A program made the translations under genes and the position numbers. A DNA stretch of 55,082 nucleotides from an uncultured Actinomycetes bacterium. GTDB taxonomy: Bacteria > Actinomycetota > Acidimicrobiia > Acidimicrobiales > Ilumatobacteraceae. A model generated the notes under the pieces. It saw only the letters and a list, made by a program, of their open reading frames with translations. It was not told the DNA's origin and did not search any database. The stretch spans positions 1 through 55,082 of the forward strand of contig CAIQJP010000114.1 in NCBI GenBank assembly GCA_903872155.1, given 5' to 3'. Shown here piece by piece: positions 8,231-16,920 of the stretch; the first letter of the stretch is position 1; each line of letters begins with the position of its first letter.

Positions 8231-8355
8231 GAAGGGGGACGGGTTAACTCGCGCCAGCCCCCACGTTCGGGCGGGGTTCCTCCACGACCGCGAAGTCGTA
8301 GCCCAGCCGCAAAGAGACAGGCAAGAGAAAGTGCCGCAATGGCTCGTCTCAGCAT
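8227..8355 (-). CDS. possible 42-residue membrane-anchored small protein
   Basis: A short frame starts with ATG at 8355, nine bases after the 3' end of tRNA-Ile. It encodes a basic N-terminus (MLRRA), a hydrophobic helix (IAALSLACLFAAGL) and a basic, Gly/Pro-rich tail with GGWRELTRPPS. Its TGA overlaps the GTG start of the saccharopine-dehydrogenase-like gene (GTGA), a classic sign of translational coupling. A weak GGTGA precedes the ATG. No family is recognised; the call rests on coupling and the credible signal-anchor profile. Confidence 0.5.
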   Translation of the reverse strand: MLRRAIAALSLACLFAAGLRLRGRGGTPPERGGWRELTRPPS

Positions 8356-8363
8356 TTTCACCG

Positions 8364-8437
8364 TGGGGCTAACAAGAATCGAACTTGTGACCTCATCCTT
8401 ATCAGGGATGCGCTCTAACCGACTGAGCTATAGCCCC
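8364..8437 (-). tRNA. ileT: tRNA-Ile (anticodon GAU)
   Basis: A full cloverleaf is seen on the minus strand. The acceptor GGGGCTA pairs perfectly with TAGCCCC and has discriminator A. The D arm is GCTCAGTCGGTTAGAGC. The anticodon stem CATCC/GGATG has loop CTGATAA, so the anticodon is GAT. The T arm includes AAGTTCGATTCTT. CCA is not encoded. The position downstream of gyrA and the DUF3566 gene matches ileT in mycobacteria. Confidence 0.95.
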
Positions 8438-8493
8438 CGCAGGGTTACTGCAGTGTCAGAACCCTATCGGCGAGATAGGCCCGCTCTCAACCG

Positions 8494-9159
8494 TCAACGC
8501 CGATCAACCCGAGATGTTCGAGATTGTTGGGGTCGCTTGGCTGGTTTTGGGCTCTTTTTCGCCTCTGGCTTACCTTCCAAGATCGTGACTCTGATGCCGC
8601 CCACCAAATCGGTGATCAGATTGAACGTCGTGACCGCCAAAATGGCCAATCCGGTCATACCGACGACGACAAACAGTCCGAGAACCCACGCCTGATGGAA
8701 GAGTTCACCGCCTTTGAACTGAAAGGTGTCCCAGCCAAAACTTTCCATGAATCGCTCAACATTGTCGACGGTTCCGGTCGCGTTGGCAACATTCCACAAC
8801 AGCACGCCAGTCAATAGCAGCGTCAAATACAACACGAAGTGGAAAACCAGGGTCACCCGGAAAACACTCCACGGGTCAATGTGGCGTAAAACTCGGGTCG
8901 TGCGTCGTACGGCTGGCCGTTCAAAAGACACGCTTCGGCGGGTCGGTTCGGGCGATGCAGGTTCGTCCCCAACCAGAGGTGTTGAACTTGTGTTCATCGA
9001 TTGATTGTGCGACCAGGTGTGCGCTTCAAGTGTCGAGATGGCTTCAGTTCGTGGCAGTGCCTCCGTCTTCGAGCGCGTCACTGGACTGTCGTCGGGGACG
9101 ACAGCCGGAACTATGAAGAATGGGTCGTCAGATTCGGCCACAGTGTCAGCGTAGAGCAC
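8494..9159 (-). CDS. DUF3566 membrane protein
   Basis: The protein is up to 221 residues. The conserved part is at about 88-200: RVLRHIDPWSVFRVTLVFHFVLYLTLLLTGVLLWNVANATGTVDNVERFMESFGW, then a second helix (WVLGLFVVVGMTGLAILAVTTFNLITDLVGGIRVTI). This matches DUF3566, a two-helix membrane protein found next to gyrA in actinobacteria. Function is unknown. The N-terminal 85 residues are polar and low-complexity; the Met at 8997 is a possible alternative start. The C-terminus is a basic cytoplasmic tail. It follows the gyrA/TadE-like pair and precedes tRNA-Ile. Confidence 0.85.
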   Translation of the reverse strand: MLYADTVAESDDPFFIVPAVVPDDSPVTRSKTEALPRTEAISTLEAHTWSHNQSMNTSSTPLVGDEPASPEPTRRSVSFERPAVRRTTRVLRHIDPWSVFRVTLVFHFVLYLTLLLTGVLLWNVANATGTVDNVERFMESFGWDTFQFKGGELFHQAWVLGLFVVVGMTGLAILAVTTFNLITDLVGGIRVTILEGKPEAKKSPKPAKRPQQSRTSRVDRR

Positions 9160-9191
9160 CTGCCTACCGAGTTTGTGTCGCTTTGGATTTC

Positions 9192-9509
9192 TTAGTTGGC
9201 GTTACTTGCTGTGGCCTGCGCCAGCACTCCATCGAGTTCAACAACGACAACGACGGTGGTACCAACGCCTGCTTCGCTATGCGCCTCCAGCGACACGAGA
9301 CGCGCCTGATTCACTGCGACTAGTTGTTGAGCGACTCCTTCACCATTCTCAATTGCCGCGAGAGCAGCAGCGTCAGCAACGGCTTGCGCCGACATTGAAG
9401 TCGTCAATTTCTGTTCAACGGTGACCATAGCCAAGACCCACGAAAATGACAATGCCAGCACCCCCATCATGAGGATGCTGGCGTTGCCTCGATCGGCTTG
9501 TTGCCTCAC
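9192..9509 (-). CDS. TadE/TadG-like pseudopilin-type protein coupled to gyrA
   Basis: The 105-residue protein starts with a short basic segment and [49 protein letters not shown], the pattern of TadE/TadG-type pilin-like or Rv3654c-like secreted proteins: RGNAS, one hydrophobic helix, then an Ala-rich amphipathic helix. No pilus assembly ATPase or prepilin peptidase gene is nearby. The GTG start at 9509 overlaps the gyrA stop as GTGA, so translation should be coupled to gyrA. Its role is unknown. Confidence 0.72.
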   Translation of the reverse strand: MRQQADRGNASILMMGVLALSFSWVLAMVTVEQKLTTSMSAQAVADAAALAAIENGEGVAQQLVAVNQARLVSLEAHSEAGVGTTVVVVVELDGVLAQATASNAN

Positions 9510-11986
9510 TCGTCGTCGGTAGCAAGAATGAGCGCAACTGACGTGACGGCCTGACCAGGCTCGACAGTCATCACTCGTACACCGGTCGCGGTGCGACCTT
9601 GTGACGAGATGTTGCGCACATCAGTACGAATGGTGGAGCCACCAGAGGTCACTGCCACGATTTCATCATCGAGACCGGCCATAAATGCTGCAACGACCGC
9701 GCCCTTCTTTTCACCAATTTGAATTCCACGCACACCAATACCACCGCGGGTTTGACTGCGGAACTTGTCAAGTTGAGTGCGCTTACCGTATCCGGCTTCG
9801 GTCACCATCAAAATCGCCGCATCATCACGAGCAACATCAACACTGACCACCTTGTCACCAGTGCGCAACTTCATTCCGCGCACACCAGCGGCAGCTCGAC
9901 CCATCGGACGAACTTCGTCTTCAGAGAAACGAATGGTCATACCCGACTTGCTCACCATGAAGATGTCGTCTGAGCCGCTCGTTTCAATGACACGTACCAA
10001 TTCGTCGTTGTCGCGCAAGTTGAGCGCAATCAAACCATCACGACGACCGTTGTCGTATTCGTTGAATGCAGTTTTCTTCACGACACCATCGCGAGTTGCA
10101 AAGAACAAGAAGCGCTCAGCATCAAAGTTGCGGGTGTCAATAATCGCCTCGATGGTTTCGCCCATCTGCAACGGCAACAAGTTGACAATCGGCACGCCCT
10201 TTGTGGCCCGCTCGCGCTCTGGGAGTTCGTGAGCTCGCAATCGATAGACCCGTCCTCTGTTCGAGAAGAACAGTAGGTACGCGTGCGCGCCCGTGAAGAT
10301 GACGTGCTTCACAATGTCATCGGTCTTCAGTTTGGCGCCAGTCACGCCTTTACCGCCACGGCCTTGACTCTTGAAGTTTGAAGCCAAAACTGTCTTGATG
10401 TATTGGGCTTCAGTCATGACAACCACAAGCTCGGTGTCATCAACGAGGTCTTCAATGCTCATTTCACCAGAGTCAAAAGTGATGGGGCACACGCGTGGAG
10501 TTGCGTGCTCTTCTTTAATCGCCAACATCTCTTCAGAAATCACGCCACGCAATTTGGCATCGTCAGCCAGAATTGACTTCAGTTCGGCGATGCGTTCGTT
10601 GAGTTGTCCCATTTCGGCTTCAAGATCAATTCGTGACAAGCGCGTGAGTTGACGCAATTGCATGTCAAGAATGTCAATGGCCTGGACTTCAGTGAACTCG
10701 TACGGCGCAACCATCAACGCTGCTTTCGCGGCACCTGCGTCATCGCTTTCGCGAATCAACTTGATGATCTGATCGATGACGTTGAGCGCCTTCATTCGAC
10801 CTTCAAGTAAGTGCAAACGTCGCTCGGCCTTGTCGAGACGGAATTCAGTACGACGTGTCAATACTTCGATCTGGTGACGGATGTATCCGTTGAGTGCATC
10901 AGCCAATGTGAGTTGACGCGGAACACCATCAACCAATGCCACCATGTTGACGCCGAAGCTTGTTTGCAGTTGTGTCTGCTTAAACAAGTTGTTGAGCACC
11001 ACGTTGGCGTTGGCATCACGCTTCAACTGGATGGTGAGATACGTCTTACCACCCGATGATCCGTCGTTGACATCAGCAATACCGTCAAGTTCGCCGTTGT
11101 CGACGAGTTCTTGAATACGTCCAGCGATTGCTGAACAACTTGTCTGATACGGCAACTCGGTGACAACAATTTGCATGCCGCCACGCTTGGTCTCTTCAAT
11201 CGACGCAGTAGCGCGCATCTTGATGCTGCCACGACCAGTGCGATACGCATCCATAATTCCGGAACGACCAAGAATTGCGCCGCCCGTTGGGAAGTCTGGG
11301 CCCTTCACAAAAGCCATGAGGTCTTCGGTTGTTGCGGCCGGGTTCATGAGCAAGTGGATACATGCGTCAATCACTTCACCCAAGTTGTGGGGCGGAATGT
11401 TGGTCGCCATACCAACAGCAATGCCTTGCACACCGTTCACCAACAAGTTGGGGAATCGTGCTGGCAATACAACTGGTTCTTCGCGTGAACCGTCATACGT
11501 TGGAACCATGTCGACGGTGTTTTCGTCGATGTCGGCCAACAAGTGCATGGCCAACGGATGCAAGCGACATTCGGTATAACGACTGGCGGCCGGTCCGAAG
11601 TCGGGTGAACCGTAGTTGCCGTGGAAGGCAATCAACGGGTGACGAAGTGAGAATGGCTGAGCCATACGCACTAGGGCGTCATAAATCGCGCTGTCGCCAT
11701 GCGGGTGATACTTGGCCATCGTGTCACCACTGACGCGAGCTGACTTCACAAATGGTCGATCGGGACGGAATCCCTGTTCTTCCATGTCCCAAATAATGCG
11801 ACGGTGAACTGGCTTCAGTCCGTCGCGCACATCAGGAAGGGCACGCGACATGATGACTGACATTGCATAGTCAAGGAACGAACGTTCCATTTCGTCTTGC
11901 AACGAAACGGGCTGAACAGGAATGTTTGGTTCTTCTGGCGTTGCGCCTTCGTCGGGCGTGGAGGGAGGAGTTTTTTTGCTTGCCAT
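9506..11986 (-). CDS. gyrA: DNA gyrase subunit A
   Basis: At 826 residues this is the usual length. With GyrB it introduces negative supercoils using ATP. The catalytic tyrosine is Y137 in AASRYTE. The quinolone-determining region reads [21 protein letters not shown] (about 94-114), with Ser99 and Asp103 at the positions of E. coli Ser83 and Asp87, so it carries Ser where mycobacteria have Ala. The C-terminal beta-pinwheel has the GyrA-box-like GRGGKGV near 535. A 25-residue Pro/Glu-rich leader precedes the core. Its ATG overlaps the gyrB stop by one base (TGATG). No intein is present. Confidence 0.98.
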   Translation of the reverse strand: MASKKTPPSTPDEGATPEEPNIPVQPVSLQDEMERSFLDYAMSVIMSRALPDVRDGLKPVHRRIIWDMEEQGFRPDRPFVKSARVSGDTMAKYHPHGDSAIYDALVRMAQPFSLRHPLIAFHGNYGSPDFGPAASRYTECRLHPLAMHLLADIDENTVDMVPTYDGSREEPVVLPARFPNLLVNGVQGIAVGMATNIPPHNLGEVIDACIHLLMNPAATTEDLMAFVKGPDFPTGGAILGRSGIMDAYRTGRGSIKMRATASIEETKRGGMQIVVTELPYQTSCSAIAGRIQELVDNGELDGIADVNDGSSGGKTYLTIQLKRDANANVVLNNLFKQTQLQTSFGVNMVALVDGVPRQLTLADALNGYIRHQIEVLTRRTEFRLDKAERRLHLLEGRMKALNVIDQIIKLIRESDDAGAAKAALMVAPYEFTEVQAIDILDMQLRQLTRLSRIDLEAEMGQLNERIAELKSILADDAKLRGVISEEMLAIKEEHATPRVCPITFDSGEMSIEDLVDDTELVVVMTEAQYIKTVLASNFKSQGRGGKGVTGAKLKTDDIVKHVIFTGAHAYLLFFSNRGRVYRLRAHELPERERATKGVPIVNLLPLQMGETIEAIIDTRNFDAERFLFFATRDGVVKKTAFNEYDNGRRDGLIALNLRDNDELVRVIETSGSDDIFMVSKSGMTIRFSEDEVRPMGRAAAGVRGMKLRTGDKVVSVDVARDDAAILMVTEAGYGKRTQLDKFRSQTRGGIGVRGIQIGEKKGAVVAAFMAGLDDEIVAVTSGGSTIRTDVRNISSQGRTATGVRVMTVEPGQAVTSVALILATDDE

Positions 11987-13938
11987 CAGATATCGAGGAA
12001 CCTTACGTCTTTAGCGTTGGTCTGAATGAAGTGCTTACGACTTTCAACGTCGTCACCCATGAGCACGCCCATGACTTCATCGGCCAATGCCGCTTCATCA
12101 ACTGTTACTTGCAACAAAGTTCGCGTTCCGTCCAACATTGTCGTTGAACGCAACTCTTCCCAGTCCATTTCACCAAGACCTTTTAGTCTCTGGAATTCCT
12201 TTTTGTGATTGGGATGTTCTTCAAGGAATCGCGTCTTCGCGATGTCGTCTTTGAGATAGATCTTCACCTTGCCAACTTCCGTTGAGAACAACGGTGGTTG
12301 TGCGATGTACACGTAGCCGGCTTCAACAAGTGGTCGCATTTGACGGAAGAAGAATGTCAGCAACAAAGTTCGAATGTGGCTGCCGTCAACATCGGCATCA
12401 GCCAAAATAATGATTTTGTGATAGCGAGCTTTCGCCGCATCGAATTCATCACCAACGCCACCACCGATTGCGGTCACAAGTGCAGTGACTTCGTTGTTCT
12501 TGAGCATTTTGTCGAGGCGAGCGCGCTCCACATTGAGAATCTTTCCGCGGATCGGCAAGATCGCTTGTGTACGCGGGTCGCGCGCATCAAGTGCTGTACC
12601 ACCAGCAGAGTCACCTTCAACAATGAAGATTTCACTTTCTGATGGATTGCCACTACTGCAGTCCTTCAGCTTGTCGGGCATACCTGCACCAGCAAGAGCG
12701 GTCTTGCGGCGTACTGCGTTACGGGCATTCTTCGCAGCAACACGAGCTTGTGCGGCTGCTTGCGCCTTCTTGACAATTTTGTTTGCTTCAGTCGGATTTT
12801 CGTCAAGCCATTCCGCCAAACGTTCGTTCGTTACCTTCTGAACAAACGAACGCATCGAAACGTTGCCGAGTTTGGCTTTGGTCTGACCTTCGAATTGAGG
12901 CTCGCCCAACTTCACTGAAATGATCGCGGTGATTCCTTCGCGGATATCTTCACCCAACAAGTTGTCGTCTTTTTCTTTCAGCAGACCGCGATTCTTGGCG
13001 TACTTGTTGACAACACTGGTGAGTGCGGTCTTGAAACCTTCGACGTGCATACCGCCTTCAATGGTGCTGATGCCGTTGGCGTAACCATGAATACCTTCGT
13101 GATACCCGGTGTTCCACTGCATGGCGATGTCGAGCATCTGGCCTTCGTCTTCATCTTCGTAGTAAGCAACCTTGCTGAACAAAGCTTCTTTTGAAGTGTT
13201 CAGGTGCTTCACGAAGTCAACAATGCCGCCCTTGTATTGGAAGGTCACATCTTGGGCTTTGCCAGTGCGTTCGTCTTTGAACACAATTTCAAGACCACGG
13301 TTCAAGAAAGCCATTGTTTGCAAGCGCTCCAGAACGGTACGGGCAACAAACTCGGTTCCTTCTGAAGCAAAGATGGTCTGATCGGGCCAGAAGGTCACTG
13401 ACGTACCGTTCTTGCGTCCGCGTCCTGGTGTGTCGCCAGTAATGGCAATCTTGCCCTTTGGTTTTCCGCCGTCTTCGAATTCAAGTTCGTAACGCTTACC
13501 GCCACGATCGATTTCAAGTTTCAACTTCGTCGAGAGTGCGTTCACCACCGAAACACCGACGCCGTGCAGACCGCCAGAGACTTTGTAACCCTCGCCGCCG
13601 AACTTTCCGCCAGCGTGCAAAACGGTCAGAACGACTTCGGCTGCGCTTTTACCTTTGTGCGGACCTGATGGGTATGGATCAACGGGAATACCGCGACCAT
13701 TGTCATCAACGCGGCATCCGCCGTTCTCAAGCAAAGTCACGCCAATGGTGGTGCAATGACCAGCCATTGCTTCGTCAACTGCGTTGTCAACGACTTCCCA
13801 AATTAAGTGGTGAAGACCCGCCAAACCAGTCGAACCGATGTACATACCGGGTCGCTTGCGAACAGGGTCGAGGCCTTCGAGAACCTGAATATCTTTGGCG
13901 CCGTAATCGCCGGTGGTGGTAGTGCTTTTGTTGGACAC
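11986..13938 (-). CDS. gyrB: DNA gyrase subunit B
   Basis: The 650-residue protein is the ATPase subunit of gyrase. GHKL ATPase motifs are present: [23 protein letters not shown] and [15 protein letters not shown] in the first 140 residues. The Toprim domain has EGDSAGGTA and [19 protein letters not shown], with [11 protein letters not shown] between them, and the C-terminus has the LKGLGEM motif. It lacks the extra domain found in E. coli GyrB, as usual for actinobacteria. It lies upstream of gyrA with a one-base overlap and is preceded by a 227-base gap that should hold its promoter. Confidence 0.98.
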   Translation of the reverse strand: MSNKSTTTTGDYGAKDIQVLEGLDPVRKRPGMYIGSTGLAGLHHLIWEVVDNAVDEAMAGHCTTIGVTLLENGGCRVDDNGRGIPVDPYPSGPHKGKSAAEVVLTVLHAGGKFGGEGYKVSGGLHGVGVSVVNALSTKLKLEIDRGGKRYELEFEDGGKPKGKIAITGDTPGRGRKNGTSVTFWPDQTIFASEGTEFVARTVLERLQTMAFLNRGLEIVFKDERTGKAQDVTFQYKGGIVDFVKHLNTSKEALFSKVAYYEDEDEGQMLDIAMQWNTGYHEGIHGYANGISTIEGGMHVEGFKTALTSVVNKYAKNRGLLKEKDDNLLGEDIREGITAIISVKLGEPQFEGQTKAKLGNVSMRSFVQKVTNERLAEWLDENPTEANKIVKKAQAAAQARVAAKNARNAVRRKTALAGAGMPDKLKDCSSGNPSESEIFIVEGDSAGGTALDARDPRTQAILPIRGKILNVERARLDKMLKNNEVTALVTAIGGGVGDEFDAAKARYHKIIILADADVDGSHIRTLLLTFFFRQMRPLVEAGYVYIAQPPLFSTEVGKVKIYLKDDIAKTRFLEEHPNHKKEFQRLKGLGEMDWEELRSTTMLDGTRTLLQVTVDEAALADEVMGVLMGDDVESRKHFIQTNAKDVRFLDI

Positions 13939-14165
13939 GTATTCCTCTGTGGGTGGGTTTAGAAGGCCGTAACGACTGTGTGCTCAGGACGAAAATCTTG
14001 GGCGACACGATGGCTCAACACAACGACAAAATCTTAGTCGCTGACAACCTCGCAATCGTGTCAATACGGGCCACATATGCAGGGCAAATACACCATTTTT
14101 TGCCGTTCTTTTGATGGTGTTTTTCGGTGTCTTTTTTGGTCTGTTTTCCGCACCGAAAATTGTGT
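13939..14165 (-). promoter_or_regulatory. gyrB upstream region with hairpin
   Basis: This 227-base gap separates dciA from gyrB. A 7-bp inverted repeat (ACACCAT at 14090-14096, ATGGTGT at 14114-14120) with a 17-base loop is flanked by T-rich DNA on the plus strand. It may end dciA transcription inefficiently or act in gyrB regulation. TTGACA and TAAGAT occur about 110 bases before gyrB but with too wide a spacing (22 bases) for a normal promoter. No gene is seen. Confidence 0.35.
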
Positions 14166-14477
14166 CTATCGACGCCGGCGTTTGACCCGAATTTCGAGCC
14201 GTTCAACAGGCATCGCTCCCCCAACATTGAGGCGTGTCAACAGGTCGGCTTCAAGAAATTTCAACTGGGTTGCCCAGGCTGGTTCGTCGACCTCAACAAT
14301 CAAAGTTCCAGCATCGAGTTTGAGCGGTTTGACGTGGCTACAGACGGGTTCACCGACGATTTCGGCCCATCGCGAAAAGACCGTCACGGTGGTTTGGCGA
14401 TCTCCGCCCCGTAACGACTTCAGAAGTCGGTCAATACTGCTCGAGATCGGGGTTGGTTCAGGATTGATCGGCGACAA
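14166..14477 (-). CDS. dciA: DciA-like protein (DUF721), replicative helicase loader
   Basis: The 103-residue protein belongs to the DUF721/DciA family: LLKSLRGGDRQTTVTVFSRWAEIVGEPVCSHVKPLKLDAGTLIVEVDEPAWATQLKFLEADLL. DciA proteins help load the replicative helicase in bacteria lacking DnaC or DnaI; neither loader is seen here, and dnaB lies at 41574. It overlaps recF by 20 bases, in the conserved recF-DUF721-gyrB order of actinobacteria. The C-terminus ends in a basic RVKRRRR. Confidence 0.88.
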   Translation of the reverse strand: MSPINPEPTPISSSIDRLLKSLRGGDRQTTVTVFSRWAEIVGEPVCSHVKPLKLDAGTLIVEVDEPAWATQLKFLEADLLTRLNVGGAMPVERLEIRVKRRRR

Positions 14478-15546
14478 TGGCGCCTCCTTCGATTCGCAAC
14501 ACTCGGTCTGGTCGGGCCGCCTCAGGAAGAGCGCTCGCGGTCGTGATCACGACTTGACCTTTGGGTAGGTGGGTCAACAGTGCCGTGCAACGATCGGGGT
14601 CAAGTTCGGACAACACATCGTCCAAAACCAACAGCGGCGTCATGTCGGTTTTTTCGGCAACCAATTGATGGGCCGCAAGCCGCAGTGAAAGCGCAAGGGA
14701 TCGCATTTCGCCTTGGCTCGCATGAGTACGGGCCGGTAACGACCCAAGGTATAGGTCGATGTCATCTCGGTGTGGTCCGACGGTTGAGACCCCTCGTCGG
14801 ATGTCATCTTGTCGCGCGTTGGCTAAAGCCATTCCTAAACCAGTTCGTCGCCAAGTTGGTTCGTATTGCAGCGTGACCGCCATTGGATAGCCAGCCAAAT
14901 GTTGATATGCCTGTTGCACTAACGGCTGAAGTTGTGCGAGCACCGTGGCGCGCTCGTGACCGATCTCGTTTCCGACCGCAGCAAGTTCTTCATCCCACAC
15001 ATCAAGAGTGAACCCAATGTCTTCAGTCAGACGACCATTGGCTTGACGTAAAAGCGTGTTGCGTTGTTTCAAAACTCGATCGAGTTCGAGCCGTAGTGCA
15101 TCGTTACGCAAAGCCAAACTCACGAGAGTTTCATCGACGAATCGTCGGCGCTCAGACGGTGAACCTTTCACTAGTTCAAGATCGTCTGGAGAAAAAACCG
15201 TGACGCGTAATACTCCAAGTAAGTCACGCGTGCGCGGAAGTCGCTGTTTGTTAACTTGCACAATCGTGCGACCTTGCCGTTGAATCTGAACTTCCACTTG
15301 CAACTCACGACCATCGTTGTGACGTACTAACGCGCGAATCGTTGCGAACTCTGCGCCTTCACGAACTAAAGCAACTGGTGGTACTTGACGAAAACTGTCG
15401 AGTGTTGCCAAGAAGGCCATTGCTTCGGCAACGTTGGTTTTTCCTTGCGCGTTACGCCCAACAATTGCAGTCACACCAGAGGTCAACGCGAATGACGCGT
15501 TGGTGTAGTTGCGAAAATCGACGAGCTCTAATTGCTCGACGATCAT
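14458..15546 (-). CDS. recF: DNA replication and repair protein RecF
   Basis: The 362-residue SMC-like ATPase has its Walker A at about 30-37 (GRNAQGKT), the ABC-type signature SQGEMRSLALSLRLA near 280 and Walker B LLVLDDVLSELD near 315. It loads RecA on gapped DNA with RecOR at stalled forks. The N-terminal LELVDFRNY is typical. It lies seven bases after dnaN and overlaps dciA, so dnaN-recF-dciA looks like one transcript. Confidence 0.96.
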   Translation of the reverse strand: MIVEQLELVDFRNYTNASFALTSGVTAIVGRNAQGKTNVAEAMAFLATLDSFRQVPPVALVREGAEFATIRALVRHNDGRELQVEVQIQRQGRTIVQVNKQRLPRTRDLLGVLRVTVFSPDDLELVKGSPSERRRFVDETLVSLALRNDALRLELDRVLKQRNTLLRQANGRLTEDIGFTLDVWDEELAAVGNEIGHERATVLAQLQPLVQQAYQHLAGYPMAVTLQYEPTWRRTGLGMALANARQDDIRRGVSTVGPHRDDIDLYLGSLPARTHASQGEMRSLALSLRLAAHQLVAEKTDMTPLLVLDDVLSELDPDRCTALLTHLPKGQVVITTASALPEAARPDRVLRIEGGAIVADQS

Positions 15547-15553
15547 CGTGCGA

Positions 15554-16645
15554 TCACGACTTCAGTGGCATCAACAAGTATGTGAACTCATTCTGATCGA
15601 CACCACGAATAAGAGCCAACTTGCCTGGTTCGCTGGTTTGAATGGTGATTTCATCAGTTCCGCATGCTTCGAGACCTGATGCCAACAATTCATTATTGAA
15701 ACGAATCTCAATATCGCTACCGGAAGAAACCGCATCGATTTGTTCAGTTGCTTCACCGTTGTCTGGTGTCACCATGCGCAATGTCACCGCATCCCCAGCA
15801 ACCTGCAAACGCAGCGGCGTTCCGATTGGATCACGAGCAACCAACTTCACGCGACGAATCGCGTCAATCATTGCTTCGCGCGAAACCTTCAACGTGTTTG
15901 GCAAATTTGGTGGAATCAAACGCTTGTAATCAGCAAAAGCGCCCTTAAGGAGTCGTGTTACCAAGCGGATGTTGCCAACTTCAAATGTTGCATCGTTCTC
16001 GGTGATGTTGATTGATACACGATCAGCGGTGCCAAGTAGTCGTTGCAATTCATTCAAGGCACGCGCCGGAACAACAAAGCTTGCATCGTCAGGGATGACG
16101 TTGGCCGCGATATCGCGAATAGCCATGCGATACGAGTCGGTAGCAACGAGGCGAAGTTTTCCTTCAACACCAGTCATCAAGACACCGGTGTACACACCAC
16201 GTGCATCATCGTTACTTGCGGCGCGAACAACTTGTTTGAGCGCTTCCGACAAATCTTTGGTTGCCATCGGTGCACCTTCGCCAACAGTGCCGGACCATTT
16301 CGGAAAGTCGTCGCCTGCGCCAATCGGAACGGTGAAGTTCACGCGGCCGGCTGAGATATCGACCTTGTCTTCGCCAAGATCGAATTCAACTGCACCTGAA
16401 GGAAGTGAACGAACAACTTCACTGGTGAGTTTTGCTGGAACCAAGACGACACCGTCTTTGATTCCTGAAACAGTGAGACTCACATCGATCGTTAAGTCGC
16501 CGTCAGTTCCGGTGACTCGCAAAAGTTCACCAGCAAGAACCAAACGCAAACACGACAACGTTGGGTTTGTTGCTCGACCTGTAGACGCGCGACTTGCCGC
16601 CCCGAATGCCTCAGCGAGGACTTCACGTTCACACCGAAATTTCAC
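15554..16645 (-). CDS. dnaN: DNA polymerase III beta subunit (sliding clamp)
   Basis: The 363-residue protein begins MKFRCEREVLAEAFGAASRASTGR and has the three-domain clamp pattern, with FPKWSG and YRMAIRDI in the middle domain and a C-terminal NEFTYLLMPLKS that forms part of the partner-binding pocket. It encircles DNA and tethers polymerase III. The GTG start at 16645 is fixed by a strong AAGGAGA six bases upstream. The 275 bases between it and dnaA hold origin elements. Confidence 0.97.
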   Translation of the reverse strand: MKFRCEREVLAEAFGAASRASTGRATNPTLSCLRLVLAGELLRVTGTDGDLTIDVSLTVSGIKDGVVLVPAKLTSEVVRSLPSGAVEFDLGEDKVDISAGRVNFTVPIGAGDDFPKWSGTVGEGAPMATKDLSEALKQVVRAASNDDARGVYTGVLMTGVEGKLRLVATDSYRMAIRDIAANVIPDDASFVVPARALNELQRLLGTADRVSINITENDATFEVGNIRLVTRLLKGAFADYKRLIPPNLPNTLKVSREAMIDAIRRVKLVARDPIGTPLRLQVAGDAVTLRMVTPDNGEATEQIDAVSSGSDIEIRFNNELLASGLEACGTDEITIQTSEPGKLALIRGVDQNEFTYLLMPLKS

Positions 16646-16920
16646 GGCTGATCTCCTTCATTGTTGTCATCACGTCTTGATGAGGATTTGAGATAGTTCT
16701 AATAATAAGGGCTGTGGATTGTGGATGAAGTCTTGTTCGCCCAGCGTGAGACGAGAAACGACCCGCGCACACTTGTACACAGCCATCCACAACCAAACTG
16801 TGATTGCGGTGAGTGGCAGGGGATAACTGTTGGTTGCCCACATGATGTGAACGCTTATGCACACGAGATGTACACAGTCTGTTGATCATGCAAGAAGTGG
16901 TGTTGTGAAACAAGTTCATA
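16646..16920. other. oriC: candidate oriC core (DnaA boxes and DnaA-trio-like element) between dnaA and dnaN
   Basis: No gene is present. On the minus strand, two overlapping DnaA-box-like sites (TCATCCACA 16728-16720 and CAATCCACA 16721-16713) are followed by GCCC and then TTATTATTAGAACTA (16708-16694). This is the order box, GC linker, triplet repeat described for the basal unwinding element (DnaA-trio) of bacterial origins. Further sites are CCATCCACA at 16783-16791 and GGGGATAA near 16819. Location between dnaA and dnaN matches oriC of most actinobacteria. Confidence 0.75.

Noticed and set aside
13458-13922. 154-residue plus-strand frame opposite gyrB
   Set aside because: The antisense frame has no family similarity and lies entirely within the gyrB ATPase domain.
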